Part shown: positions 33,511 to 43,090 of the stretch, in pieces
How positions within the stretch are numbered: position 1 is the first letter of the stretch
Layout: every line of letters begins with the position of its first letter
Source: Parvularia atlantis
Lineage: Eukaryota; Opisthokonta; Rotosphaerida
Length of the DNA: 46,734 nt
Reading direction: 5' to 3'
Assembly (NCBI GenBank): GCA_943704415.1
Contig: CALSCO010000386.1
Coordinates: 1 to 46,734, forward strand
Position numbers and translations under genes: made by a program
The notes under the pieces: model-generated
Told to the model about the DNA's origin: nothing
What the model saw: only the letters and a program-made list of their open reading frames with translations
Databases searched by the model: none

Positions 33511-35299
33511 CTACGCCGCGTACGAGATCGCGACGAGCGAGAGCGTCCCGAGCGCGTCGCCGAGCGCCGTGAGGTACGGCACGACGTGGTTGTCTGGGTC
33601 CTGCCCCGCGCGCCAGGCTGCCGAGCCGATCAGACACAATCGGGCTTGTGCCGCGAGCCCAAACACGCACCTCGGTCGGCAAAGATCTCGGCCAGAAACA
33701 GCAGCAGCGCAACCTGGCACAGCGCCGCGCCGAGGAAGAGCGCGACGAAGAGCAGCGAGAAGACGCGCTCGTGTGCCATCAGCAGCCACATGACGCACAG
33801 GAAGACGGTGTGAGTCGGCACAGTCAGCAGCAGCAGCGACAGCTCGACGCTGCGGCTGCGGTCGCGCTTCTGCCGCTCGGCAGCCGCGTCAGTGCGCACA
33901 CCACAGACAGGCGCGTGCGCACCTCGCGCTTGTGCAGCGACGACGCCGTGCGGCTCGCAAAGATGCCGGCGATGTTGCCGCCTGTTGCTGCGCGCATCAG
34001 CGGCCGCAAGGCACACTGGCCACGGCACACCCACGCCGTTGATCACCGGCAGCAGCACGGTTATCCCGCCGTCGAGGCGCTCGATGCTCGAGCCAAGCAG
34101 GGCGCCGGCGGCGCTACGGTGCCGCGGATGATTGGCATTGACCTGCTCAGCGCACACACGCGGCGCACCTGCTGATACCCAGGCCGAGCAGCAGCGGCTG
34201 CCAGCCGTCGATGAGCACGCGCGATGTGTCGTTGTGCATCGCGGTCAGGCGCATGGCCATCGGCACCATCACGGCGCTGAACGGCTCGCGCATGGTCACG
34301 CGCCCCGCAAGCACGCGCACCAGCCACGCACGCAAAGACAAGCAGCACCAACATGGTCACGAGCGGCGGCAGGCTGTCGATCAGGACGGCGACCAGCGCC
34401 ATGATCACCGTCGCGACCAGGTCGCCGAGTGACGCCTAACGCCCTATTTAGCACGCCAACGCAGCGGCCCAGCAGCGCACGCGCACGCACCACGAGCGGT
34501 CCGGAGATGTTGTCTGGGTTGAGCGAGCGCTTGGCCGAGATGTACATGACGCCGGCCGTGAACAGCGCGAGCAGCACGGCGGTGGTCCACGCGGTGATGA
34601 ACGCGGTTGCAAATACTACGGTCCTGTGGGCGCTTGAGCCGAGCGCAGACACGTAGCGCGCACACACACCCGTCCGGCACGCCCAGCGGCACGCCCTCGA
34701 CGAGTGCGATGAGCGTCACGAGGGCCGTCGCGACAATCGAGATGACGAGCGCCTGCACGCGGCGGCGCACATGGGCGCCGGCACCAGCCGCGGCACCGGC
34801 GCACCTGGATCTGCACGACGCCCAGGTTCGCGTACAGCACGCTGTTTGTGCGCGAGAAGAAGCTCGAGCCGAGGTGTCCGAGGTGGTACGCGGTCGACAG
34901 TCGGCTGCGAGCGCGCCAACGCTGCATCAGGCGCACGTGCAGCGATTGGCCACGCGCAAACGGCACGGACCTGGCCAGCGTCATCTCGAGGTTGCCTGCG
35001 CGTGGGGCGATCGCGATGGCGGTCAGTCGGCGCGTGCCCCACAGCCCGCGCGCGCGCCCATGCAGGCGCACATTTGAGCCCGAGCAGCATCGGCACAAGG
35101 ACGACGAGGTGCGCGCGCCGGCCAAACACGGCCCAGTCCTGCAGCGGCGGTCAGCGGTCGCGGCAGCGACGAGCGCGCGCGCGGGGTGCATCCCACGCGC
35201 CTTGATGCTGTCGAGCGCGAACCCGGCCAGGAGCAGGCCCGTGCTGCCCGCGAGCAGCACGGGCATCGACTGGCTCAAGAGCGGCCACAAGATACGCAT
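33511..35299 (-). CDS. SLC41/MgtE-family divalent cation (Mg2+) transporter
   Basis: SLC41 proteins carry Mg2+ across membranes and contain two MgtE-like membrane domains. ATG 35299 starts in the first TM helix (MRILWPLLSQSMPVLLAGST). Spliced exons give LVVLVPMLLGLK then NLEMTLA, the family's 'VPALLGLKGNLEM' signature, and RLSTAYHLGHLG. More TM helices follow (ALVISIVATALVTLIALVEG, VVFATAFITAWTTAVLLALF). The second half has ERLDGGITVLLPVINGV then ATGGNIAGIFASRTASSLH. The last exons are LLLLTVPTHTVFLCVMWLLM and DNHVVPYLTALGDALGTLSL, a second family signature, ending at TAG 33513-33511. It lies 137 bp upstream of the RasGEF gene on the same strand and 38 bp from the divergent two-TM gene. Confidence 0.88.
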
Positions 35300-35337
35300 G
35301 CTGCCAGATGTCAGCTCGACAGTAAGCGAAAGTACCG
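35300..35337. promoter_or_regulatory. 38-bp head-to-head spacer
   Basis: This separates the SLC41 ATG (minus) from the two-TM protein ATG (plus). I see no TATA box and not the GGGCATTG-type string found in other spacers. A shared promoter is inferred only from spacing. Confidence 0.25.
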
Positions 35338-35934
35338 ATGCGCGACTACGTGGCGAGCAGTGACGCCGAGCTGCCGCTGCGCGTCAAAGTGTGCGTGCGT
35401 GTGTGTGTGTGTGTGTGGTGTGGTGGGGGGGGGGGGGGGGAGCGTATGCTGAGCCAGACGCAGGTTCTTCTCGATGGGCGCGGGCATCATCCTGTTCTTT
35501 GCCGAGCTCGTCGTCGTTGTGTGGATCCAGGTGCGCTCTCGCCGGTGCCCGCGTGTGCACAGTGCTCAGCCTGCGCCGTGCCAGGTGGGCGAGTACGCCC
35601 AGAACGCGGCCATCGCGGCGTCGGCGCTCAGCGTGCCCATCTTTGCGCTGTTCATCTACGTCGGCATCCAGCTCAAGTGCGCGCGTGCAGGTGTCTCGTC
35701 GTCCCGCTGCTCATGCCACGTACGCGTACGCGCAGCCGCCGCGAGAGCATGTTCATGGACGACATCGTCCAGCGGCGCCAGTCGTACGTCGAGGCGCAGG
35801 TCAGCCGGCTGCAGCGCCTCACGACGGGCCTCACGGCGGGCCTGGGCGACCGCGAGGACGGGTCGGCGGCGGAAGTGCCCGTCGGCGGTCCGCCCAACGG
35901 GTTTGGCGGCAAGTATGCTCATGTGCTGGTGTAA
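35338..35934 (+). CDS. Small two-TM membrane protein of unknown family
   Basis: Four exons. Exon 1 (35338-35390) gives MRDYVASSDAELPLRVK. After an intron with GT and poly-G runs, exon 2 begins FFSMGAGIILFFAELVVVVWIQ, a TM helix. A splice to VGEYAQNAAIAASALSVPIFALFIYVGIQL gives a second TM helix. The last exon encodes a charged tail RRESMFMDDIVQRRQSYVEA, rich in Gln/Arg and likely helical, then a Gly/Pro end and TAA 35932-35934. The protein is about 125 residues. I recognise no family; a short N-terminus, two helices and a helical tail suit an organelle or ER accessory subunit, but that is a guess. The splice phases are consistent. Confidence 0.65.
   Translation: MRDYVASSDAELPLRVKVCVRVCVCVWCGGGGGGERMLSQTQVLLDGRGHHPVLCRARRRCVDPGALSPVPACAQCSACAVPGGRVRPERGHRGVGAQRAHLCAVHLRRHPAQVRACRCLVVPLLMPRTRTRSRRESMFMDDIVQRRQSYVEAQVSRLQRLTTGLTAGLGDREDGSAAEVPVGGPPNGFGGKYAHVLV
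35399..35440 (+). repeat. (GT)n followed by a 16-G run in an intron
   Basis: Intron 1 of the two-TM gene starts at its GTGCGTGC donor and runs into GT repeats and then 16 consecutive G (35425-35440). Such a G run is prone to length errors in sequencing and could form a G-quadruplex. Confidence 0.9.
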
Positions 35935-35954
35935 TTTACAACAATGAGAATGGG

Positions 35955-37128
35955 TCACGCGCACGCCTCGGCGGGCGGCTGGGCGGGCGGCTCGGCCATT
36001 GGCACAAGCAGCCGATCGAGCACGCCGCTGAGCGTCCCCGCCACGTCGCGCGTCGCCGTCACGCCCGCCTGCACCGCGCGCCGGAACGCGTTTCGAAACG
36101 GCTGCCCGTGGAACAGGTTGAGCGCGGGCATCATTAGCGCACTCGCGTCGACGGGGCGGCCCAGCCGCGCCGCCTCGAGCTGCTCGCCGTGCACGTAGTC
36201 GCGGTACCTGGCCAGGACGTCCTCGCGCGTCGTGGCTGTTCCGACCGCAGCGCCGAAAAAGTCCTCGTCGACCGTCGCAAACATGAACGGGTCCGCGCGC
36301 GCCTGCCGCCCGATCATGACGCCGTCGACCGCGTCCAGGTGCGCGCGCGCGCTCGCCCAGTCCTTGATCTCGCCGTTGATCGTCACGCGCACGTGCGGGA
36401 ACGCGCGCTTGAGCCTGTACACGCGGTCGTACTGGATCGGCGGCACACGGCGGTTGTCCTGCGGTCGTCGTCGGTGGGGGTCGCAGCGCAGCAGCAACAG
36501 CACAAGCGCACGGGCACGCACCTTTGGCGACAGGCCCTTGAGCCAAGCCTTGCGCGCGTGCACGACGAGGTCCGCGAGCGCTCCAGTGCGCACCAGGCCG
36601 TCGACGAACGCGTGCAGCAGCTCGTCCGAGTCGTGCTCGTCCACGCCGAGACGGCACTTGACCGAGACGGGCCGCTGGGCGGCGTCGGCCGTGGCGCGGA
36701 CGATGTCGGCGACGAGTGCAGGGCGCTTCATCAGCAAGCAGCCGTACGTCCCGCCGATCGCGTGGTCCGACGGGCAGCCGACGTTGAGGTTGAAGCGGTC
36801 GTGGCCGCGGGCGCGGAGGATGCCGGCCGCCTGTGCCACGCGCTGCGCGCAGCGGGCGCACGTCAGCTCTCCATCGCGCCGATATCGCGGCGACATCATC
36901 GGACGGCACCGCAGGATCGGCGCCGGCGAGCTGCACAATCAGCCCGTCCTCATCGCCGTCCAGCCGCAGCGCCGCAAGCGTGCCGCCGATCGCGCGCCGG
37001 CAGACCTCCTCGGCCACGACCATCTCGCTCACGAGCGTGGTGCGGCGCGAGACAAGGCGCAGCAGCGCGCGGAAGTGGCGCGTCGTGACGCCGACCATCG
37101 GTGCAACCACTACAGCCGCAGCGCTCAT
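35955..37128 (-). CDS. tRNA-dihydrouridine synthase, DusA-like
   Basis: Dus enzymes reduce uridine to dihydrouridine in tRNA using FMN and NADPH. From ATG 37128: APMVGVTTRHFRALLRLVS and LVSEMVVAEEV form the first strands and helices of the TIM barrel; VQLAGADP is the usual second motif. After a splice come FNLNVGCPSDHAIGG and YGCLLMKRP, then SVKCRLGVDEHDSDELLHAF with the usual Lys and the DusA-type loop. DLVVHARKAWLKGLSPK splices to RVPPIQYDRVYRLKRAFP, then VRVTINGEIKDW and VDGVMIGRQARADPFMF (phosphate-binding end). TGA is at 35957-35955. The pattern is bacterial DusA-like, as in several protists and plastid-bearing lineages, more than eukaryotic DUS1-4, so transfer or an organellar role is possible. 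The cysteine normally in YGACL is one residue nearer the GCPSD motif here. Confidence 0.88.
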
Positions 37129-37197
37129 CTGTTGTCAATTAGAAGTGTTGCGGGACGTACAGAGAAAGGGCATTGTTGCTGCGCCGAAAACGGCTTG
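37129..37197. promoter_or_regulatory. 69-bp divergent promoter with GGGCATTGTTG motif
   Basis: This spacer separates the Dus ATG (minus) from the RGS-protein ATG (plus). AAAGGGCATTGTTGCTGCG (from 37165) lies about 20-33 bp before the RGS ATG in the same orientation as the related string before the phosphatase ATG near 16290. CAATTAGAAG near the Dus start is unusually A/T-rich for this DNA. Confidence 0.4.
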
Positions 37198-40100
37198 ATG
37201 GACGACGACGACGCTGCGCCCGCGATGCGCCTGCGCGTGCTCGTGGAGGACAAGCAGTTTGACGTCGCGCTTCCGCCGGCGTGCTCGGTTGAGGTGCGTG
37301 GCGCGCCCGCATGTGGCGTGGGACGCAGGCGCGGGATGGATTGGACGCGCGCATTCGTCGTTGCTGTTCAGCGCGACCCCGCATTCACCGGTGACGACGA
37401 CGGGCGGACGGCTGATCGCACGCCCGCGCACGCGCAACGTGCACGCACAGGACCTCGCGCACGCGATCGAGGCGCAGTACGCCGCGGCGCACCCGCGCGA
37501 GCGCCCGCTCGAGTGCTGCCTCGTGCTGGACGAAAATCTGGCGCCGCTGCAGTTTGCGGACACGCTCGGCGAGACGCTCGCGCCCGGCGCCGTCGTGCAC
37601 GCCGTGTCGCGCGACGAGGGCCCCAGTGCGCGCGCGCACGTCGCGATCGGGTGGGCCGTCGGACGCGCATCGTGACGCGGACCGCAGGCGACGAGCAGCT
37701 TGTGCGCTTCAACGTCGTCTCGTCGCGCTCGTCGTCCGAGTTTGACCTGCCGTCGATCGCGTCCGGCAACGAGTCGGTGCGTGCGCATCTGTCGCTGTGC
37801 GCCGTGTTGACGGCCGTGTGCGGCACGCAGACCGCGTCGCACACCAGCACGCCCTCGCACGCCGACAAAGGGTGCGCGCGTTGCCCCGCCCGCCTGCCGC
37901 GCACGTGCGCTCAGCCCGGCGCGCAACAGGTCCGCGCTCGACGTCGAGTTCCGCTTGCTGCTGCGCAACCAGATTGCGCTGCGTGCCTTCAAGGCGCGTG
38001 TGCGGAGGCGTCGTTCGTTTGCGGGTTTGCTGACGCGCGCTCGTCGCCAGGAGTTTCTCGTGCGCGAGTTCTCGGTCGAGAACCTCCTCTTTTGGCTCGA
38101 TGTTGAGACGTACCGACTGTGCGACGTCGACGCGCAGGCATGGTGGTGACGGGTGGCGCTGGCGTCGGCTCACCCTGCGCGCAGACACGCCTGCAGCTCG
38201 CGCGGCGCATCTACATCAACTACCTGTCGCTCGAGGCGCCGCTGCAGGTCAACGTCGGGCAGGACGTGCGGTACGCAGCCGGTGTGCCGGTAGACGTCCG
38301 CACGGCTTGACAGGCGCGCCACAGCCACCGCATCGACTGGCCGCAGCTGGGCGTGTCGGCGAACGTGTTTGACGACGCACAGGGGCACGTCTACGCGATG
38401 ATGAAGCGCCACTCGTTCCGGCGCTTCCTCGTCAGCCCGGCGTACAAGGACCTCGAACAACGCATCCTGCAAGGCGCGTCACGTGCCTGTGGCCCTTGCT
38501 TGCCTGACCTGCCCGCGCCGCAGACCCGCCGGCCTTCGCGGCCGCGCAAGGCACGAGCGTCGTTGACGTATTCCCGAGTGTGACCGTCGCTGGCGAGCAC
38601 GCGTTCATCGACCCGGCCGTGGACGTCGCGACGCGCGACAAGCGCGACTGGCGCGCCGTCGTCGTGTACGTGCACGTCATCGCTCCGGCTGACGCGCTGC
38701 GCCCAGGATGCTCAACCGGTCGATGGCGCGGTACTGGAAGGAGCAGCCGACGCCGACGGCGCAGCGCTACTTTGAGGACAAGAACAAGCTGACGGCGCTG
38801 CAGAAGCAGCAGCGCATCCGGCGCGAGAAGAAGCTGCACAAGTTCTTCGGTGAGAAGGTCGATGCCGGCCACGACGCGATCGAGCGGCCCAAGGTGCTTC
38901 GATGCATGCGTGCCCTGCCACGCTCACGGTGGATGCGCACGCACGCCAGAGCATGATCGAGCCGCTCGAGACGGACACGAGCTCGACGCGCCTGTCGATC
39001 TCTACGTGCGTCGCTGGCCGCGCCGAGCGAGCACGCTGACACGTGCGTGCAGCACGCACGATGACGACATCCGCGGCACGTCGACGCTTTTGCGCATCAA
39101 GCGTGCCGAGAAGCTGCACAACTTTTTCGGCGGCGCAGTGCCGCAGCGTGAGCTGGAGGAGCAGCAGATCATCCGCAGCGTGAGTGCGCATGAGGTCCTC
39201 TCGGCGTCGTGCGTGCAGACGGTGAGCGCGATGGCTGGGCGGCTGACAAGGCTGCACGCAGCGCTGTCGACTCGGAGCTGGATGCGGCCGCGGGCACAGA
39301 CCACCCGGAGCGGCGCACGAGCCAGGAGCTGACGGCTGAGGAGCGGCGCAACCTGACGCGGCGCACGCGCAAGCTGCAGGTGGCGCTGCTTGTATGGCCG
39401 CTGCTATGGCTGATGCGTGGCAGGACTACTTTGGCGAGCCCGCGGCCGAGCTGAGGAACACGACCGTAAAGCCCATGTCGTCCAAGACCGCGTCGACCTT
39501 CACCAAGTCGAAGACGTTTCTCGAGAGCCTGTTTTCGCTCGGGGCGTCGTCCAGCACGGCCGACAGCGCGAGGTGCGCAGTGCTGCTGCTTGCGCAGCCT
39601 GGTCGCCCGCTGAGCGCGCTCGCAGCTCGAGCCGGAGACAGACCAACGCGTCCAAGTCAGCCTGACTGCTCATCCGCTCACGCGTGAGTGCTCACCCTTG
39701 GTGCACAGAAAAGGCAGCGCTGAGGGCTCGTCGAGTAAGCCGTCGTCGCCGCTGTCGCCGCGCTCGTTCCCGGTGCCGCCGCCATCCGAGCCCGCTCTGG
39801 CCGACGAGCGGCAGTTTGGCTCCATCTCGTCGCTGAGGTGCGCCGTCGACGCGCACGCTCGCATGCGGCGCGCTGAGCGGGCGGCACAGCATGCCCGATG
39901 ACCCGGAGGCCATCAAGCGCACGAAGGAGTACCGCCGGCGCAAGCTGCTCAAGCTGCAGCAGTTCCTGGGCGAGGTAGCCGCGCGCGGGCATCGGGCGAG
40001 CGCCGGCGCTGAACCACGCGTCACGCAGCGCCTGCAGGCCGAGCAGGTGGAGCCGCGCGCCGCCGACGCACCGCCAGCCGCAGCGCCGACGACCGTGCCG

Positions 40101-41093
40101 CTGAGCAGGTACATGCAGGCGCGAGCAGCGGCGTCGACCGTTTGCCGCTCACAGCGACCGCGCGCAGCGGACCGCGCGAGGGCACGCCCAAGGCCAAGAA
40201 GGCGCTCACGGCGAGCGAGAAGAAGCAGCAGCGGCGCAAGATGCACAAGCTCGGCAGGGTCTTTGGCGAGCTGCCTCCGGTCGAGCTCATCATCCGGCCG
40301 GAGGACTCGTGGAAGGAGCGCCAGCGCAAGTCGATCGAGGCGCTCAATCGGCTTATCGACGAGAGCGAGCGCGACGACAACAGCCTGGTGGACCTTGTGC
40401 TGATGCTGCGGTGCGCGGAGCACCTCGCGGATCGTGCGCCGGTCCGCTTACGTACGTCGCACGCGCTGCAGCGAGTTTGACGAGTGGAGCAAGCAGCGCA
40501 TCGCGTCGGACGCGGACGACGACGCCGAACGTGCGCTGGCCCCTGCGCGTGGCGGTGTGCGGCCGCACTGACGCCCGCGCGCACGCCAGCGCTCTCGCCC
40601 AGCGAGAAGCGCACGCTCCAGCGCACCATGAACCGGAAGAAGCTGAGCAAGATCAAGAGCTTCTTCGGCGAGACGCCCGACGAGCGGCTGCTGACGGCGC
40701 AGCAGGTGCTACTCGATCTGACCGAGTCGATGGCCGAGGAAGCGCGCGATCAGGAAGTGACGACGGAGGACTTCGAGGCGCTGCAGAAGGACCTCGAGGT
40801 GCTCAAGCAAAAGATCCACCGGCGGCTGTCGGTCGACGCGGGCCAGCCGTGCGTGCACTGGCTGGCGTCGGCCGCGCACGTTCTCACACGGCTCGTACAG
40901 CGGCGGCGGCGCGGCGTCGGTCCCGGTCGGCCGCTCGTCGTTCTACGTGGTGCAGGGCTCCGAGTTCACGCTGCCGCCGCGCACGTCGCGCATCAACGAA
41001 GACGACGAGGACGAGGACGACGAGGATGACGAGGACGAGGACGAGGACGCGCTTGATGAGGAGGACAAGGATGATGATCTGAACGCACTTTGA
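37198..41093 (+). CDS. RGS-domain protein with ubiquitin-like N-terminus and six KLxxFFG-type motifs
   Basis: ATG 37198 starts MDDDDAAPAMRLRVLVEDKQ, which after splicing continues DLAHAIEAQYAAAHP and LAPLQFADTLGETLAPGAVV. This looks like a beta-grasp (ubiquitin- or RBD-like) domain. The RGS domain (about 37930-38470) has EFLVREFSVENLLFWLDVE, ARRIYINYLSLEAPLQVNV and DDAQGHVYAMMKRHSFRRFL, a canonical set of helices for G-alpha GAP activity. From 38.7 to 40.7 kb a motif with basic lead-in and K-L-x-x-F-F-G-E core recurs six times in a disordered setting. The protein ends in a run of Asp/Glu and NAL at TGA 41091-41093. Exon borders between motifs are partly inferred. Likely role: G-protein signalling with repeated short binding sites for an unknown partner. 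It ends 26 bp before the next gene. Confidence 0.75.
38821..40692 (+). repeat. Six dispersed copies of a KLxxFFG(E) peptide motif
   Basis: Copies seen: RREKKLHKFFGEK (about 38821-38859); RAEKLHNFFGGAVP (about 39103-39144); RTRKLQ joined by a 45-nt intron to DYFGEPAAEL (about 39364-39456); RRKLLKLQQFLGEVA (about 39934-39978); RRKMHKLGRVFGELPP (about 40231-40278); and RKKLSKIKSFFGETP (about 40636-40680). Several are preceded by L-x-Q/E-x-Q or E-x-R/K residues. The spacing is irregular and the DNA between copies is diverged, so this is an old, selected peptide repeat and not a DNA tandem repeat. Confidence 0.8.
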
Positions 41094-41119
41094 CCTTGTG
41101 TTGCACCGCTCTGCGCGCG

Positions 41120-43004
41120 ATGGCGGCCGTCGTCGCGTTCCACTACGACGTCGTGTGCCCGTACGCGTACCTCGCGAGCAAGCGCATCGAGGCGGTGGCG
41201 CGGCGCAACGGCGCGAGCATCGTCTGTGCGCCGCTGCTGCTGTTCTCGCCGTGAGTGCCACTGATCGCGCGCGCGCGCACAGGGAAGCCGACGCTGCTTG
41301 GCGGCATCTACGCGCTGATCGACGCGCCGCAGGGCAAGGATGGCTCGGCGTCGGACGTGATGTCGGCGCCGCGGCGCGTGCTGTCGGCGCGCGATCTGCG
41401 GCTGCAATGCCGCCGCCACGGCGTCGTGCTCAACTGGCACCCGCAGCACCCGCTCAAGTCGGTCGACGGTGCGCGGCGCACGTCGTGTCGTCAGCGCCGT
41501 GACACGGGCGGCGCAGCGCTGCGCCTGCTGATCGCCACGCCCGATGCGAGCCGCGCCGCGCTGTCGCACGCGCTGTTCGACGCGTACTGGGTGCGCAACG
41601 AGGACGTCACGTCGCGCGCCGTGCTGCTGCAGGTGGGCCGTGCATCTCTCATGTGGTGCGCGTCCGTGCTCATGGGCGCATCGACCAGCACGCGCGCAAG
41701 CTCGGCCTCGCGGTCGACGAGAGCGTCTTTGAGGGCGCCGACGCCAAGGACGGCCTGCGCGCCAACACACAGGAGGCCGTCGATCTGGGCGCGCCAGGTG
41801 CGTTCAACCTGTCCGATGTACACGAGCCGCGTCTGAACCCGGGCTCGGCGCAGGCGTGCCCGCGTTCGTCGTCAACGGCCGCCTGTTCTGGGGCCAGGAC
41901 CGGCTCCACTTTGTCGACAAGTCGCGTCGCGGCGCGCGGGCTGCTGACGCGCGCGTGTGAGGGGCTGACGCTGCTCACGACGCGCAGGGCCCTCGGCAGC
42001 GCCAAGGCGGCCCAGCCGCGTGCGCTGCAGCGCGTCGTGACCGGGAAGCGCGTGCTCACGTTCTACTACGACTTTTCGTCGCCGTGGAGGTGCGGTCCGC
42101 TGCCACCGTGTGTGCGCACGAGGCTGACATGCGTATGCGCGCGTGGCAGCTACCTCGGCCACACACAGGTCGACCGCATCGCCAAGGAGGTCGGCCCGGG
42201 CGTCGTCGTCGAGGTGCGTGCGCTTCCCTGGTGCGTCCGCTGAGCTCACGGTGCCGCGCAGGAGGTGCCGATGCTGCTCGGCGCCGTGTTCAAGGAGTGC
42301 GTCTGGCGCGTGCTCGCGCTGTGCTGTTTGCTTGACGACGTGCGAACCCGCGCAGGATCGGCACACCGAACGTGCCCATGCTCGCGATGAGCCGCCAGAA
42401 GTCGCAGTACATGTCGCGCGTGCGTCGGCGTGCCGCCGGCTGCCTGCCCCGTCGCGCTCACGTCGCGCGCACGTCGCAGGACATGGCCGACTGGATGGCT
42501 TGGTGGCAGCCCGAGGTCGAGCTCAACTGGCCGAGCAAGTTCCCGATCCGCTCGGTGCTGCCGCTGCGCGTCGCCGTTGCCGAGCCGCGCACGCGCCACT
42601 GCATCTGTGCGTCGTGTGCCCGTCGCCGTGTGCGCGGCCAACGCAGCGGCGATCGCAGACACGGCGGCGTGGGTCGCGAACGAGGACGTGGCCGACGCGG
42701 CCGTGCTCAAGACGGTGCTGGACCGCGCGGGCTTCGACGGCGCGGCGCTGATGCGCGCGGCCGAGAGCGACGCCGTCAAGGTGCGCGCGTGTGCTCTCTC
42801 ACCGCTCGCCTCTAAACCCTGCGCGATCGCGTGCAGAAGCAGCTCACGGCCAACACGAAGCGCGCGGTCGAGGCCGGCGTGTGCGGCGCGCCGTCATTCC
42901 AGGTCGACGGCGGCGAGATCATCTGGGGCCAGGACCGGCTCGACGTCGTGCAGGACCTGCTGTGCGGCTGGACGGCCGACGTCGACGCCGCCGCGCGTCT
43001 CTGA
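41120..43004 (+). CDS. Tandem fusion of two 2-hydroxychromene-2-carboxylate isomerase / kappa-GST-like domains
   Basis: Both halves belong to the DsbA-fold HCCA-isomerase/kappa-GST group, glutathione-dependent thioredoxin-fold enzymes. Half 1 (41120 to about 41925): [59 protein letters not shown] and [20 protein letters not shown]. Half 2 (about 42050-43004): [12 protein letters not shown] spliced to [45 protein letters not shown] and [22 protein letters not shown], then TGA 43002-43004. Each half keeps the cis-Pro 'PAF/PSF' and WGQDRL ending of a complete enzyme. Half 2 has the catalytic Ser position (SSPWSY); half 1 has Cys there (CPYAY). Intron positions differ between halves, so the duplication is old. 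Substrates are unknown. Two adjacent genes are possible, but no ATG or spacer is evident between halves. Confidence 0.82.
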
Positions 43005-43016
43005 ACGAGGCAGATC

Positions 43017-43042
43017 GACGTAGGGACGCATGTATCTACGTC
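43017..43042. repeat. Short inverted repeat between two tandem genes
   Basis: GACGTAG (43017-43023) and CTACGTC (43036-43042) form a 7-bp hairpin-capable repeat in the 86-bp gap after the isomerase stop and before the cyclophilin ATG. It could mark the 3' end of the upstream transcript; it is short and may be chance. Confidence 0.35.
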
Positions 43043-43090
43043 CCGGAAGTGTTTTCGCGATCGTTCTCTCTGCTGAGCGGTTGGACTGCG

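Noticed and set aside
37960-38060. GC-AG intron in the RGS domain (donor GCGCGTG after AFK)
   Set aside because: A normal GTGCGG donor six bases later keeps frame and only adds Ala-Arg, so no non-canonical intron is needed.
38700-41093. A separate gene starting at the MLNRSMARYWKEQ exon after the RGS domain
   Set aside because: A usual GTGTACG donor and CTGAC-CCCAG acceptor link it to the RGS exons, and there is no intergenic gap, though transcripts are needed to be sure.
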